NCBI GenBank assembly: GCA_958510825.1
Contig: OY294051.1
Coordinates: forward strand, 31,251,667 to 31,315,666
Length of the DNA: 64,000 nucleotides
Direction: 5' to 3'
DNA from: Brachypterus glaber
Taxonomy: Eukaryota; Arthropoda; Insecta; Coleoptera; Kateretidae
Each line of letters opens with the position of its first letter. The first letter of the stretch is position 1. Shown piece by piece: positions 32,386-43,384 of the stretch. The notes below the pieces were generated by a model, which did not search any database, was not told the origin of the DNA, and saw nothing but the letters and a program-made list of their open reading frames with translations. The translations under genes were made by a program, and so were the position numbers.

Positions 32386-33624
32386 GGGGTTGTTCTGATT
32401 TTTCATTTCAAAAACTAGATTTTTTTTTGCTTTTTTATACTTCTCAATATGTGTAGAATACGCTTCTAAAATATTTTGACGAAATTTGTCTTGTTTAAAA
32501 AGTTATACATAAATATACTTTAAAAAATGAACATAAAAAAATAATAAAATTATAAAATTTTAAGGCGTGATTCTACATCATAAAATATGACAAAAAGTTC
32601 CTATAAACATGTGTCTAAAAATACGTCGTATGGGAGATACGCCCCTTTGAAAGTGGCTAAAAATTCTGTTTTTATTTAATAACTCAGGAACCCTTTGAGA
32701 TACAGCAACGAGGTTTTGCATGTGCACTAATCTTAATAAGGCGTGCGAAAAGGGGGAGCCTTATCAGTTTTTTGCCCCAGACTTTTTTATGTGTATCATT
32801 TTTTGATTTTTTGTAATAAATAAAGATTTCTTGAGCAAAAATACATAAAAAATTTCATGTAGTGTAACACTGTAGGCGCGACCGTTTTCAAAAAAATGCA
32901 ATTAAGGGGAAGTTACATTTCTTGCCACCAAAAATTTTACCTTTTAAAAGGATATTACTCCTTTAATATTAAATTTAGTTGTTTCGGTAAAGAATAGATA
33001 CTTTTTTGCTTAGTTTTTATTGTAGAATCGCCCTGCAGAATTAAAATTTTATTGGTGCTTTTTTTGTATACTTTAAAATATAAAAAAAACTTTAAACGCG
33101 TTTTTCACAAAATGCCATTTTTCAAAACGGTTCCAGCGATTAAAAATAACTATTTAACATATTGACTTAAATCTTTCGGAATTTTGTCAAGAATCATGTT
33201 GGCTACTTCGCTAGTGTAAATTTGTTTTTCAAAGGTTAGTAATTTATTTTTATTCCCCCTTTTTTACCCGTTTTTGGTCAGAAAAATGGCATTTATTTGT
33301 TTTTTTCACTAAAATACCCGTGGAATTTGTGTTTCTTGGAATTTTGACTTATGTCTACACTAGCGAAGTAAAGGACGTAATTTTTAACAAGTCTGTTTTT
33401 GATTTTTGTATTTCGGACCATTGGGGGCCGAGCTATCGCTGGAACCTTTTGCCATGTTATTTTAGAGGTGTCTAACTTCAGCGCACATTTATTTATGACG
33501 GTAATTTGTGAATTTTAAGAGTTGCCTAATACTTTGTAAAAAGTTTTGCACATAAAAATAATACAGGTCGTCTGAAAAAAATATCCAAAAATCGTCAATT
33601 ATTTGCCTTAAAAATCAGAACCCC
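32386..33624. mobile_element. TTAA-flanked element with nested palindromes, 1.24 kb
   Basis: TTAA at 32382-32385 and 33625-33628 flank GGGGTTGTTCTGATTTTT and its complement (AAAAATCAGAACCCC). Inside, 32567-33060 is family A-like (TCTACATCATAAAATATGAC, AAAAAGTTCCTATAAACAT). The stretch 33129-33449 is a separate palindrome whose ends pair (GGTTCCAGCGA / TCGCTGGAACC), with inner TACTTCGCTAGTGTA / TACACTAGCGAAGTA. The TTAA borders suggest a piggyBac-type non-autonomous carrier that has collected other elements, or fused arms. Confidence 0.6.
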
Positions 33625-33664
33625 TTAATAAAGAACGGAGACCTCTTGATTAAATTGTGGTACT

Positions 33665-33985
33665 TTTTACGTACCGCTTAATAGTATATTAAAGTACTGG
33701 TTTCATAACATACGTTTTTAGTGCACGAGTACAAGTTTAGAAAACGAGCCGCTTGCGGCGAGGAACAATTATTATTTTAATATATTTTATAGTCATGTCT
33801 TCTCTTTTTCACTGCAAGTAACCAAGCCACAATTTTAACAGGGTAAACAATAACCTAAACACAAAATGTAGAAAATTAAACTTTAAAGCGACGTTAACAT
33901 TTGCACAGAAAACGTCAAGCGATAGGCTTTTTGTCTGTTGCCAACCTAAAAGAAAGTAGAGACCTCTTATGGGCCTATAAGAACA
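33665..33985 (-). repeat. Family I2 copy, internally deleted
   Basis: It reads in reverse from AATAGTATATTAAAGTACTG to GGCCTATAAGAACACGCAA. Compared with the copy at 50461-50963 it lacks roughly 150 bp after the CGCCGCAAGCGGCTCG hairpin. The match stops at CGCAA, where a family D arm begins. Confidence 0.75.
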
Positions 33986-33986
33986 C

Positions 33987-34398
33987 GCAAGGAGTCTTTC
34001 TACCTTCAAATTTTAAAAATATTTTGTTTTTAAACATTTTTTTTATATAAAAAGAAAAAAGGAATCATTGTAAAATATTGTAGGTATTTTTATTTATATT
34101 AAAAGAATACATTTTTTAGATTTTTAAAGTGCCATGTTTTTGCCATAATTTTTTTTTTGAAAAAAAAAAACATCAAAAAATGGTGGTCGCCATGATTCCG
34201 GCCGTTTGTATCGACTTTTCAAAAAAAACCCGGGATATTAATAAGTATTGAAGTGGCTATAGCCCGATCTAGAAGAAAGTTGTTTGGCCAAAACATAACA
34301 AAATGGCGGACTTTTTTCAAAAAAATTTAAAAAATTTTCAAGAAAAACGTCTACCATTTTGTTATTTTTAAGCCAAAAAAAAATCTTCTAGATAAGGG
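33987..34398. mobile_element. Family D half copy
   Basis: GGAGTCTTTCTACCTTCAAA through AATGGTGGTCGCCATGATT and ATCTTCTAGATA matches the left arm and centre of the TTAA element at 13164. The TTAA border is lost on the left, and the right arm is replaced by a piece of MITE M. Confidence 0.75.
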
Positions 34399-34440
34399 AA
34401 CGTTCAAGTATTACGTAACGCAAATTTTGATAATTTTTTA
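34399..34440. mobile_element. MITE family M end fragment
   Basis: GGGAACGTTCAAGTATTACG followed by TAACGCAAATTTTGATAATT matches one end of 29979-30130 (reverse of its right end). Confidence 0.7.
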
Positions 34441-34489
34441 TTTTAATTTTAATTAAAATTAACATAGTATGTAAAATTCAGTTCTGTAA

Positions 34490-34678
34490 ACTACACTGTA
34501 AAAAATAATATTCAAGTACCCAGTGATTCTGTAAAATGTAATATTCTTATAAAATTGTAAAATTACATGTAAAATTGTAAAAATAACATGGAAAATCTCG
34601 TAAATTTTGCGTATATCTGCATGAAACCACATGTACCTGCAGAATTGCTGTTAACTTAAATATTTTTTGCAGTGTAGT
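34490..34678. mobile_element. MITE with CTACACTGTAAAAAATA ends
   Basis: CTACACTGTAAAAAATAAT at the left is complementary to ATATTTTTTGCAGTGTAG at the right. The interior consists of ATGTAAAATTGTAAAA words shared with 1131-1575. CAnTGnAAAA ends are common in hAT-type MITEs, but the target duplication is not clear. Confidence 0.65.
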
Positions 34679-35109
34679 GTTATTGTACGAGAATTGCACA
34701 ACACGTTGAGTCCAAATTGAAATTTAAGCTTAACAATAAGCCAGCCATTTTCGGAAAATGATTTTATATTTGCGGGAGACGATTCACGCTAATTTAATTT
34801 AATTTTGAAATTGAAATTAGACTAATATCAATAAAAGTGCATTTTATTTTACTGTAGTGTATACACAGAAATTATAACAAAAAAAGACTACTGAAATCTA
34901 GTAAACGTAGCTCGTGAGTAGGGCACTGCGAAACAAACTTTTTTCTAAACTTTCATATGTTTCAATTAAAAAACTATGCTTGCATACCAAATTTCAGGTC
35001 ACATTTTTTGACCCCCGCCCAGCTTAATTATAATAATGAGGTATTTGTATTGTTTATTTTTTACACTTACAGTTTTAAGGACAAAACAAGCCGTAAAGAT
35101 ATATAATAC
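34679..35109. other. AT-rich sequence
   Basis: Nothing recognised. Confidence 0.35.
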
Positions 35110-35111
35110 TA

Positions 35112-35356
35112 CGCATACCATTATGGATGGTATGTTGCATTTTTCCAAATAACGCAACTAAAAAAAAAATAACAATTTTTTTTTTCAAAAAAAATCGTTT
35201 TTTTCAAAAAAAAAATACTTTTTTTTTGAAAAACGAAAAATTTTTCAAAAAAAAGGTTTCCCAAAAAAGATTTTTTTGAAAAAAAAATTGTATTTTTCTA
35301 TGTTTTTTTTAACTTGCGTTATTTGGGAAAATGCAATATACCATCCACTGTGAATA
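35112..35356. mobile_element. Palindromic element with homopolymer core
   Basis: ATGGATGGTATGTTGCATTT and CCAAATAACGCAA at the left pair with TTGCGTTATTTGGG and AAAATGCAATATACCATCCA at the right. The 35155-35310 core is alternating runs of A and T that can pair in many registers. The right-end words recur at 408-440. Confidence 0.7.
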
Positions 35357-35359
35357 GTA

Positions 35360-36150
35360 TATTTATTTATTTATTTAGTTAGTTTATAGTCGTTCTCGGA
35401 TCTATATTTAGGTATTTTACACGATAATGGACTGATGTAACTACAATGAATTTTGAATAGATACTCTTCACTATTAAGAGCTACTCTTTTCTATTGTAAA
35501 AAAAATCTCCAAACATTTTCAACACATACATTTTGACACCATAATTTTTCCCTTCTTTCTTCAATCCTGCAGCCTTCTTACATCCCTCCAAATCACCCAA
35601 ACCAAATTTTTATCTTAATATGCTCCCAAACCATGAATTTTGATAAAATATTTAAAATAATAATTCTATATAATGGAATGTGTTTTTTGCAATGCCCTAC
35701 AAGTGAGGTACCTAATTATTGGCCGTATTTTAAAATAATCCATAAAAAAAATAGCTATACCAGAGAGGAAAGTGACACTTTTAGGCCACCATGCGAATTT
35801 GATGCCAGAGAGTAGGGCCCGAGAATAGCGAATGCTTAAGGGAGGAAAAGACACTACTTCAGAGATATACACATGATTTTTTCTAATACATTCCTAGAAA
35901 GCATAATTGCTCGATGTGAGTAAAATATGACCATTCTCTAGAAATTAAAAAATTAATATAGCATAAACATTATTAAAAAACTTTAACTAACAAATTTTAT
36001 ATTTTACGTTAATTAAAACTAAGAAATTTAATAAAAAATTCTAAAAAAGTTTTTAAAAGAATGTAAATTATCGACCCAGTTCCCGAAGCTGAGTATTGAA
36101 AAAAGGAAATAAACTTATTAATTTATTTAAAGTACAGACCGAATCTCCAT
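35360..36150. other. AT-rich DNA without recognisable gene
   Basis: An (ATTT)n run is at 35359-35378. Short ORFs on both strands at 35633-35872 overlap each other and resemble nothing known. Confidence 0.35.
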
Positions 36151-36303
36151 AATTTACTATTGACGAATTGGCCAATAGGAAAAACATTTTAAAGGCAACT
36201 AGACTTATGTTCAAATTAGCTTTTATGGTAATGAAAAAAGATCTGTCGATAGATAATGAATTAGCCTCGGAATTAGCCAAAGTGATTACTTCTCGATCAG
36301 TTT
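36151..36303 (+). other. Unidentified open frame, possible coding relic
   Basis: The frame reads TIDELANRKNILKATRLMFK, then LAFMVMKKDLSIDNELASEL and AKVITSRSV, stop. The even helical composition looks protein-like and differs from the surrounding AT-rich noise. No start codon, splice site or family was recognised, so it may be a transposase or host exon relic. Confidence 0.2.
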
Positions 36304-36397
36304 AACATCAGTTCATGAACTTATACTCAGAGCACTACGTGCTAGAAGAGTTTTAAAAACTTGTTTTCAAATATCCAAGATTGTCAAAACTTATATA

Positions 36398-36850
36398 GGG
36401 TGATAAGTAACTGCCATATCAAAATTTAAGAGATTCTACGTCCAAAAATATGAAAAAAAGTTTCTGTAAATTTTGGTCCGGAAATGAGCCCTAAGGGAGC
36501 TACGGCCCATCGAAGATGACATATCGAATAGGGAACAAAAAAAAGCATCAATAAAATTTTAATGCTGCAGGGTGATTCTTCATTTAAAACTGAGCAATAA
36601 AGTATTCTTTACCAAAACACCTAAATTTAATAATAAAGAAGCCTTTTAAAAAGTGTGGTGGCACAAAATGTTACTTCCTCTTAATTGCATTTTTTTTTTG
36701 AAAACGGTTGCTCCTACAGTGTTACACTATATGACATTTTTTATGTATTTTTACTCAAGGAATCCATATTTTTTACAAAAAATCCAAAAAAAGTACACAT
36801 AAAAACGTTTGGGGCAAAAATTTGTTAAGCCTAATAAATTTTTCCCTCTA
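36398..36850. mobile_element. Family A-like half copy
   Basis: TTCCGTAAATTTTGG-like text, GGGAGCTACGGCCC, AATTTTAATGCTGCAGGGTGA, CCTACAGTGTTACACTA and the GTTTGGGGCAAAAA block parallel family A, and especially the A-like interior at 32870-33060, in reverse orientation. Only one arm and the centre are present. Confidence 0.6.
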
Positions 36851-36904
36851 GGGACGCCTGGATAAATTCAAAAAAATAAATGAACATAAAGTTATTGCCC
36901 TTAT

Positions 36905-39380
36905 TAATAATAATAATAATAATAATAATAATTTATTAGTCATTAGTTGGTACAATGAGTACATATGACAAGTCACAAAAATGTAAATATACAAATAATA
37001 CTATTTAAAAACATGGAGTTGGTATAAATTAAATAAGAAATAAAAAACATATAAATGTAAGCATGCAAGAACCTACTATTGGTAAATTACTGATTTATGA
37101 TAAGTATTCGTCTACTTTATAGTAACCCTTTTCAAGAAAAAACTTTTTAACCATTTTTTTAAAGGTGGTATAAGTGGAGATACATTGTAATTCTTTTGGG
37201 AGTTTATTAAAAAATACTATACAATTGTAATAAGGAGAATCCTTAAATAAAGTAGTTTTATGTTTAGGAATACGCAATTCATTACTATTTCTAGTATTGT
37301 AAGAGTGAGAGTCAGAATTACATGAGAATTTGGTAATATTTTGTTTAGCAAAAAGAACACATCTATAAATATATAAACTTGTTACCGTAAATATGTTTTT
37401 ACTTTTGAACGTTTCTCTACAGCTTGCTCTATATTCAAGATCAAAAATTAGGCGTATTAACCTCTTCTGTGCAACTAAAACTCTTTCTATATTGCTAGCA
37501 CACCCCCAACAAATAATATTGTAAGCCAGATGAGTGAAAGCCAGAGAATAGTAAATGTTAAGTATTCCTGATGTATCTAAATCGTTTTTCATTTTTAAAA
37601 TTGCAAAGTAAGCGCTATTTATTTTTTTGCAAATACAATCAATATGTTTTTCCCATGTCAGCTTACTATCAAAAATGACACCTAGGAATTTGCTGCTAGA
37701 GCTCAGTGTAATATTGGGAATAGTAAAATTTAGATCCAGGCCTTTCATGTTAAAATAGTTTATTGCGACAGTTTTTGAGGCATTAAGTATTAATTTATTA
37801 CGCTGACACCATGCTTCAAAATCCTGAATAACAGCTAAAATTAAATTAAGTAGTTCTTCTGGTGATGAGGCAGAAATTAACATGGTGGTATCATCCGCAA
37901 ATAAAATTATTAATGCATTTTTAATAAAAAGAGGCAAGTCATTTATGTATAATAAAAATAAAAGCGGACCTAACACAGATCCTTGTGGGACTCCTAGTTT
38001 TAAAAAATATTCCTTGGATCTAGTCTTATTGTCTAGGTTAATAACTATCTTTCTAAATAATAAATATGAGTAAATCCAACTCTTAATGTTTTTAGGAACT
38101 CCGATATGACCAAGTTTGGATTTTACAAATGATGGACGAACGGTATCAAAAGCTTTAGTCATGTCAAATTGAAGCTGAATAACAAAGTTACCCTTGTCAA
38201 GTTCGGTATACACAAATTTAAGCAAGTCAAATGATGCACTTTCAACAGACCTATTTGCACGAAACCCGTGTTGACACTCTGTTATTATTTGATTATCATT
38301 AAGATAATCAGTTAGTTGTTTACCCACTATTTTCTCCATAACTTTGGAAAAGGTATCTAATACTGATATTTGCCTGTAGTTATTTAGTTCATCAATGCTA
38401 CCCTTTTTGTGAACAGGCCTGACTAGCGCTGTTTTAAATAGATTGGGAAAATATCCACTAGATATAGATAAATTAACTAAATATGTGAAAGGCTTAATAA
38501 TTAAATCACTTATTTGCAAAAGAACTTCTGCTGACAATCCATCCTGGCCACGTGATTTTTTATTTTTTATTTCTCTCAAGACATTATATACCTCAATCTC
38601 ACTCAAAGGCTGACTTCTAAAAGGGATTATGCCATTATTTTTAGAGTAGGTGCAAGGTAAGGAGATATTTTGGCCAAAGTGGATTGTTGCAGTCTCCTCA
38701 GCAACATCAGCAAAATAAGAACCAAAAGCTTCCGCAATTTCGCGGCTATTCTCAATACATTTTTTGTTGTAGGTTATTTTAGTAATTGGTTTTTGTTTTT
38801 TTGACCGTCCTAGCTTAAAATTTATAATTTCCCATGTTGTTTTTGTTCTATTTGTACTGTTTTTAATTTTATTTCCATAATACTTTTGTTTTGTCGTTTT
38901 AATATTGTATTTGTGTTGACTTCTAGCAGCCCTATATTCCTCAGCACTAATAAGGTTAGTAGGCAGTAGACTAAATAAATATTTTAGCTGTATGCTCTCA
39001 TTTATTATGCTTTGATTAAGCCAACCTTTATTAACAATAGTATTACTTTTTTTAGTTACTATTGGGCAGGTTACTTGAAAACACCACGTTACTGATTCCA
39101 CAAAATATTCAAAGGCAGATTCAGTATTTAATTCGAACAGATTAGACCAATTGGTTTTTTGAAGATATATTCTAAAATTATTTATATTGTCACTGTTTAC
39201 TTTCCTGTATTTAATTTCCCTATCTTTTTTGTTATTAACCGATATAGATAATTTAATGTCAAGAATATGGCTGTAATGATCCGCAATATTAGGGTTGACT
39301 ATTTTGCAGATACAAGAGGAGATATTAGTTACCATGTAGTCAATGCAGGTTCTGCTCGTTTTAATACTAGTATACACGCA
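36905..39380 (-). mobile_element. 5'-truncated non-LTR retrotransposon
   Basis: It comprises the ORF at 37095-39377, about 160 bp of 3' UTR, and a terminal (ATT)n tract (36906-36934, read on the minus strand). Microsatellite 3' tails instead of poly(A) are known for I, L2 and related non-LTR elements. The 5' end falls within the endonuclease domain, so the first ORF and most of the endonuclease are missing. No clear target-site duplication was found. Confidence 0.85.
37095..39377 (-). CDS. Non-LTR retrotransposon ORF2: endonuclease tail, reverse transcriptase and C-terminal region
   Basis: The 760-codon frame is open from the 5' truncation to a natural stop. Residues 8-36 (SRTCIDYMVTN ... 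ADHYSH) are the end of the apurinic-type endonuclease. RT landmarks follow in order: SRGQDGLSAEVLL (~273), VRPVHKKGS (~315), HGFRANRSVESA (~368), FDMTKAFD (~400, motif A), GVPQGSVLGPLLF (~460), and FADDTTML (~494, catalytic Asp pair). A C-terminal segment ends in HSYNTRN. There is no RNase H domain. The reading frame begins at a GTG after a stop and is not a real start; the protein would lack a working endonuclease. Overall similarity is to CR1/L2/Jockey-group elements. Intactness suggests a fairly recent insertion. It would act in cis on its own RNA by target-primed reverse transcription. Confidence 0.92.
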   Translation of the reverse strand: MYTSIKTSRTCIDYMVTNISSCICKIVNPNIADHYSHILDIKLSISVNNKKDREIKYRKVNSDNINNFRIYLQKTNWSNLFELNTESAFEYFVESVTWCFQVTCPIVTKKSNTIVNKGWLNQSIINESIQLKYLFSLLPTNLISAEEYRAARSQHKYNIKTTKQKYYGNKIKNSTNRTKTTWEIINFKLGRSKKQKPITKITYNKKCIENSREIAEAFGSYFADVAEETATIHFGQNISLPCTYSKNNGIIPFRSQPLSEIEVYNVLREIKNKKSRGQDGLSAEVLLQISDLIIKPFTYLVNLSISSGYFPNLFKTALVRPVHKKGSIDELNNYRQISVLDTFSKVMEKIVGKQLTDYLNDNQIITECQHGFRANRSVESASFDLLKFVYTELDKGNFVIQLQFDMTKAFDTVRPSFVKSKLGHIGVPKNIKSWIYSYLLFRKIVINLDNKTRSKEYFLKLGVPQGSVLGPLLFLLYINDLPLFIKNALIILFADDTTMLISASSPEELLNLILAVIQDFEAWCQRNKLILNASKTVAINYFNMKGLDLNFTIPNITLSSSSKFLGVIFDSKLTWEKHIDCICKKINSAYFAILKMKNDLDTSGILNIYYSLAFTHLAYNIICWGCASNIERVLVAQKRLIRLIFDLEYRASCRETFKSKNIFTVTSLYIYRCVLFAKQNITKFSCNSDSHSYNTRNSNELRIPKHKTTLFKDSPYYNCIVFFNKLPKELQCISTYTTFKKMVKKFFLEKGYYKVDEYLS

Positions 39381-39444
39381 AAAGCTCGTCGCTTTAGCTT
39401 AAAGGGTACCAGAGTTATGAATTAAAAACCTTATTTTTATTACA

Positions 39445-39719
39445 ATTTTAAAGCGAATTTTTATTTTGTATGAAATGATTATAATAACTGTATCTGGTCA
39501 AAAGAACAGTTTGTTCAAGATCAAAAGTAAACAGGTCATATTTCTTTATAAATATGACAGTAAAGGTAAAGCATCTTCTTTTAAAAAGCTTAAAAATAAC
39601 AAGTTTTAGTTAGCGGGCCAAAAAAACTTGTTGGCCCTAGAGCCACAAAGTTCAACTTTTCGCACGTAAAACATGAACAAAAATTGTCGCTTTTAGAATC
39701 AGTCGAATAAAAAATATGT
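39445..39719 (-). repeat. Family I4 copy
   Basis: Reverse-complement match to 28036-28312 along its whole length, with a few small gaps. It lies about 65 bp beyond the truncated 5' end of the retrotransposon. Confidence 0.75.
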
Positions 39720-39734
39720 TTTATGTCCAACGCC

Positions 39735-39800
39735 ATACAGACAGAACAGGCAGACAGAACACTCCAGGAAGACAGACTAGGCAGATAGATCAGGCACACA
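39735..39800 (-). repeat. Degenerate (CAGA)n tract
   Basis: CAGACAGAACAGGCAGACAG and similar units give, on the other strand, the GTCTGTC tract typical of family I3 and related repeats. Confidence 0.5.
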
Positions 39801-40790
39801 GAACATATTATGAAGTCTTCAAGGAAACGGTGTTATTTTCTTATCAGCTTTCCTATTGTCCAATTTCGCAACTGTAACCTTTATCCGTTTGTTTCTACCG
39901 TTATAATTAATTATATTGTTGATTATTATTTTCTGTCTAGGTACAGGGCAAACTATTTCTATTAAAAATCCCATAAATATTAAGCGTATATGAGCTTCCC
40001 ATATTATAAAGAGATTTGATTTTAAATTGAAAATTTCATTAGATTCAAACATTTTTATTTGTGATAGTTATATAACAATGTGTGTAGTCGATATAGAATT
40101 ACGGCCTGAAGCTAATCTTTGCACACACTGTAAAAAGTAAGCGTAAAATTAAGGAGTATAAGAAATCTTATAAAATACCAAAAAGTAGAAGTTAATTGAC
40201 ATGTTATCCATTAAGGGGTACTTGTAGAAGGTAGGGGGCAAAAAAATAATTGAAAAAAATCATGTAACCTAGCCTTTTGATGGGTATTGATTTTTTTTTA
40301 TTTTTTTTTTGTGTTTTTTTAATTCATAGTTCGCGATGTGTTAAATTTTTTTGTTATTTGATCATTTTTTTGATATTTATTAGCTATTGCTTTTTATTGA
40401 TTATATTTTATATAAAGGCGCCTTCAGCATTTGTCTTTCATATAAATATAGTTAACTATAGTCAACCAATTGGTTCTTATTCTTAAGAATACATATAGGT
40501 GTTCTTGTGATAAGAAAGAGGAATAAAAAACATATATACAGTTAATTTGAAATATGTCTACTTGTACGGTTCTCTAGTTTTGTTTATTGTTCGTAATTGT
40601 TTATTTAAATAATATTTATGTTAAATGTAGTGTTTTATGTATGTATGTATGTATGCTAAGGTAAATGTTTTTTGTATTATCTAGGCATAACATTAAAAAG
40701 TAGACTTTTTTTATTTATTTTTTTTAAGTTCTATACCTTATTTTGTGTTATTACATAAAGTCTTTTTCTCTCTTTAAGCTTGATAAAGTC
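39801..40790. other. AT-rich DNA without recognisable gene
   Basis: A (GTAT)n run is at 40636-40654; nothing else stands out. Confidence 0.35.
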
Positions 40791-40792
40791 TT

Positions 40793-40827
40793 AATTAAAG
40801 ACGAAACGTCGCTAGTGTATAAAACTT
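40793..40827 (+). ncRNA. Degenerate hammerhead-ribozyme-like motif of Penelope type
   Basis: AAGC, TTGATAA, A, GTCTT-AATTA-AAGAC, GAAAC, GTC, GCT reads in the order stem I, CUGAUGA-like core, stem II, GAAAC, cleavage triplet, stem I. Stem II pairs over 5 bp and stem I over 3 bp. The core has two changes from CUGAUGA, so activity is doubtful. The GAAACGTC combination with almost no helix III is described for Penelope-like retroelements, so this may be a trace of such an element. No Penelope coding sequence was found nearby. Confidence 0.4.
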
Positions 40828-41000
40828 AGTGGTTTTATTTAAAGTCCTAGTCCAGATATTTGTTTATTAATCGTAAAATTAAACTTTACAGAAGTGGATT
40901 TAAAATTTACTGAGGCTTACAAGAAAAGTTCTGCAAACATACATGAATTTTTCTTTGCTTTACAGACAAATTCATAAATATAAACACTGAAAAAATCATC
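40828..41000. other. AT-rich sequence
   Basis: Nothing further recognised. Confidence 0.3.
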
Positions 41001-41119
41001 TGGTTGCTGCAACCAGAAATCTAACAAATACAAAAACACAGATTTTTGTGGTTACCAGAAACAAAACTGGTAAGCAGTAATTTGTCTTGTTCATACCAGA
41101 TTTCTGGTTGCAGCAACCA
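41001..41119. mobile_element. Short palindromic MITE, 119 bp
   Basis: TGGTTGCTGCAACCAGAAAT at the left is complementary to ATTTCTGGTTGCAGCAACCA at the right. The interior also has ACCAGAAAC and ACTGGTAAG. The terminal GGTTGCTGCAACC is itself a palindrome. Confidence 0.75.
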
Positions 41120-41639
41120 AAAAAAATAGTTGTTAATTATTTAACTATTGATCTGCCCCAACCAGATCTTTTTAGTAGTATAGTAAATCACGGTGCTTTT
41201 CTGGGGGTATTTTCTGTTTTTTTTTGAAACCCTGAAATCCCTTTACCATTCGATAGTACCGTCCATTTATATGATTTTCAGCAAAAATTTAAAAAAATCA
41301 ACCGAGCGCTTCGTTTTTTATAAAAAAATAAATGCTAAACGAGCTGAAAAGAGTAAAACAAGCCTTGAACATATGAAATGCTACACCTACATATTTGAAA
41401 ATTTATAAAGATAATTTGCTTTTCGAATTCTTAGAAATTGTTTGTCCTGAAGACTGTAAACTGTAAAAATTTTCGCCTACGGCGCTAAACTTGAATTCCA
41501 ATAATTTCCCTATACGCAAATTACTCTTAAAATCACAACTAAATTATTTGTTTTTTCAGGATTTATGAAAAATGATCATACTTCAAAAATATGTAAGTAA
41601 ACTGTTATTTATTTCTTTTTTACCATATTTGTTTCTTTT

Positions 41640-41796
41640 TTTTTACCAATTATTTTTAACCCTCTATGGACCGCACCCATACAAACCATACAATATTGCA
41701 ATCCTAACCGGGAAAGTGAATGTTTTCTGGATCGAGAGAAGATATGGATTCTTGAGAACCAGAAATAGTATATTGTATAAACTGTACGGAAAGTGA
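41640..41796 (+). pseudogene. Possible cold-shock-domain-like relic
   Basis: The frame reads PHPYKPYNIAILTGKVNVFW, then IERRYGFLRTRNSILY. The G-x-V-x-x-F...YGF-x-x-R-N pattern, at the right spacing, resembles the start of a cold-shock domain (Y-box proteins: GTVKWFN...GYGFI.RND). The key tryptophan and RNA-binding aromatics are mostly lost and no further domain follows. It could be a decayed processed copy or chance similarity. Confidence 0.2.
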
Positions 41797-41799
41797 CTT

Positions 41800-43384
41800 A
41801 TTTCGCAAGTGATAATTTTCGACAAGTTAAGTAAAGTAAGTTAACAAAAATTAAGAAAAAATTAATATTATTTTCTGTTAAGATAAATAAAATGATCATT
41901 ATTTAAAATTATTAGATTGATTAAAATTACTATTAAAAAAAACCGTACAGAAAAATAAATAATTTGGCTGCAGTATTGTTAATTCCCCAATTTGTTGCCG
42001 TCAATCTTGATAAATCAAGTCAAGGTTACCTTGGCATCTTTCGTTTGTTTTCTTAGATTAGATTTTGACAGTTAAAATTAGTTCAGTTTTGTTTACTCAA
42101 ATTCTTATTATCTTATCAAAATTAAAACGATTTATAATTTAAAATTATCGTAACTACATGCCTACATTAATGAAAAAATGTTTAATAAAATGTTTTTTTT
42201 ATATAAAATTTTAAGTTTCGAAAATATATTGATCGTTATCGTCAAGAATTTAACGGAAAATCAGCGAAATATAACGTTTTTATTATGAATTCGGGATTAT
42301 AGAATCCGTATTAAAATTAAAAATGGCTTTTAATTCACCGAAGTTTCGGATTTTTTATTATATGGAGCACTTGCATTTTTAGTAGTAGTCGGGTTCTTTG
42401 GCACCTCAGCTTGTTATCTTAGATAACTTATCTAAGACAAGATAAGACTGTATAAAAATGTGTTGAGATATCGCAAATTACAGAGAATTGCTTGTATTAT
42501 ACAAGTCGTATACATACAAGTATACATTTTGGCTCTGTTAGAGCCCCTTTTAAAATTTACAATTGCATTTTCTCGTACGAGGAAAAGAGATTCTGAGTGC
42601 AATTGCTGATATTTTAGCGAAATAAAAGCCTGTGAAAAATCTATTTGTTTTCCGCACTTATCATTTCTAATAAATCAAGGAAAAAGTGTGGAAACATACT
42701 TCGTTTTATGTAGCAGGTGTTATATCTATAGATATACGAAGAGTACACCATTTATAAGGCACAAAACCCCCCAGTACTATGTTTTGAAAAATATAACTTC
42801 AATTTTTAAAATTATTTACGCCACATTGGATCTTCCACATAAAATGTTAAAATTTTGACAGATGTTTTGTGTTTAGCGTCCACAAAAACCTTAATGTAAA
42901 TAAAAAAAAACTTTATCTGCATGGCTTTTTTCCCCACTAGAGGTCTTTTGATAAACAAGTGCCTAATTTTAAATTAATAATTATTATAAAGTTATAATTT
43001 GCACCTTTATTTTTACTTGTTTCTTAAATTGTGCATACTTTTTACAATACCAAATTGAATTTTAAATGTTTTTTTTTATTTCGGATCTGCAAAAAATAAA
43101 TCAAATTTGTGTTTCGACACTTCGTATGAAAATTGTGCTCTTCGGATATATACGTACACGAATGCCTTTTATTTCAATTTCATTTTTTTTTAATGACTTT
43201 TTGTACAACTTTTAATGTCCCGTAGATCGCTGAATTTATGGGTCTTTTTATCCAGATTAAAATAAATTTTAACTATAATAGCACGGTACTAAATATAAAA
43301 TACCATTATTGTAAGTCGTTTAAGTATGTTCCTGGTCTAAAAAGTAACGTACTTTTATGTAAAAAGTTTTTTATGTGATATTTT
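41800..43384. other. AT-rich DNA without recognisable gene
   Basis: A small palindrome, TTATCTTAGATAACTTATCT with AAGACAAGATAA, is at 42415-42447. No gene seen. Confidence 0.35.
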
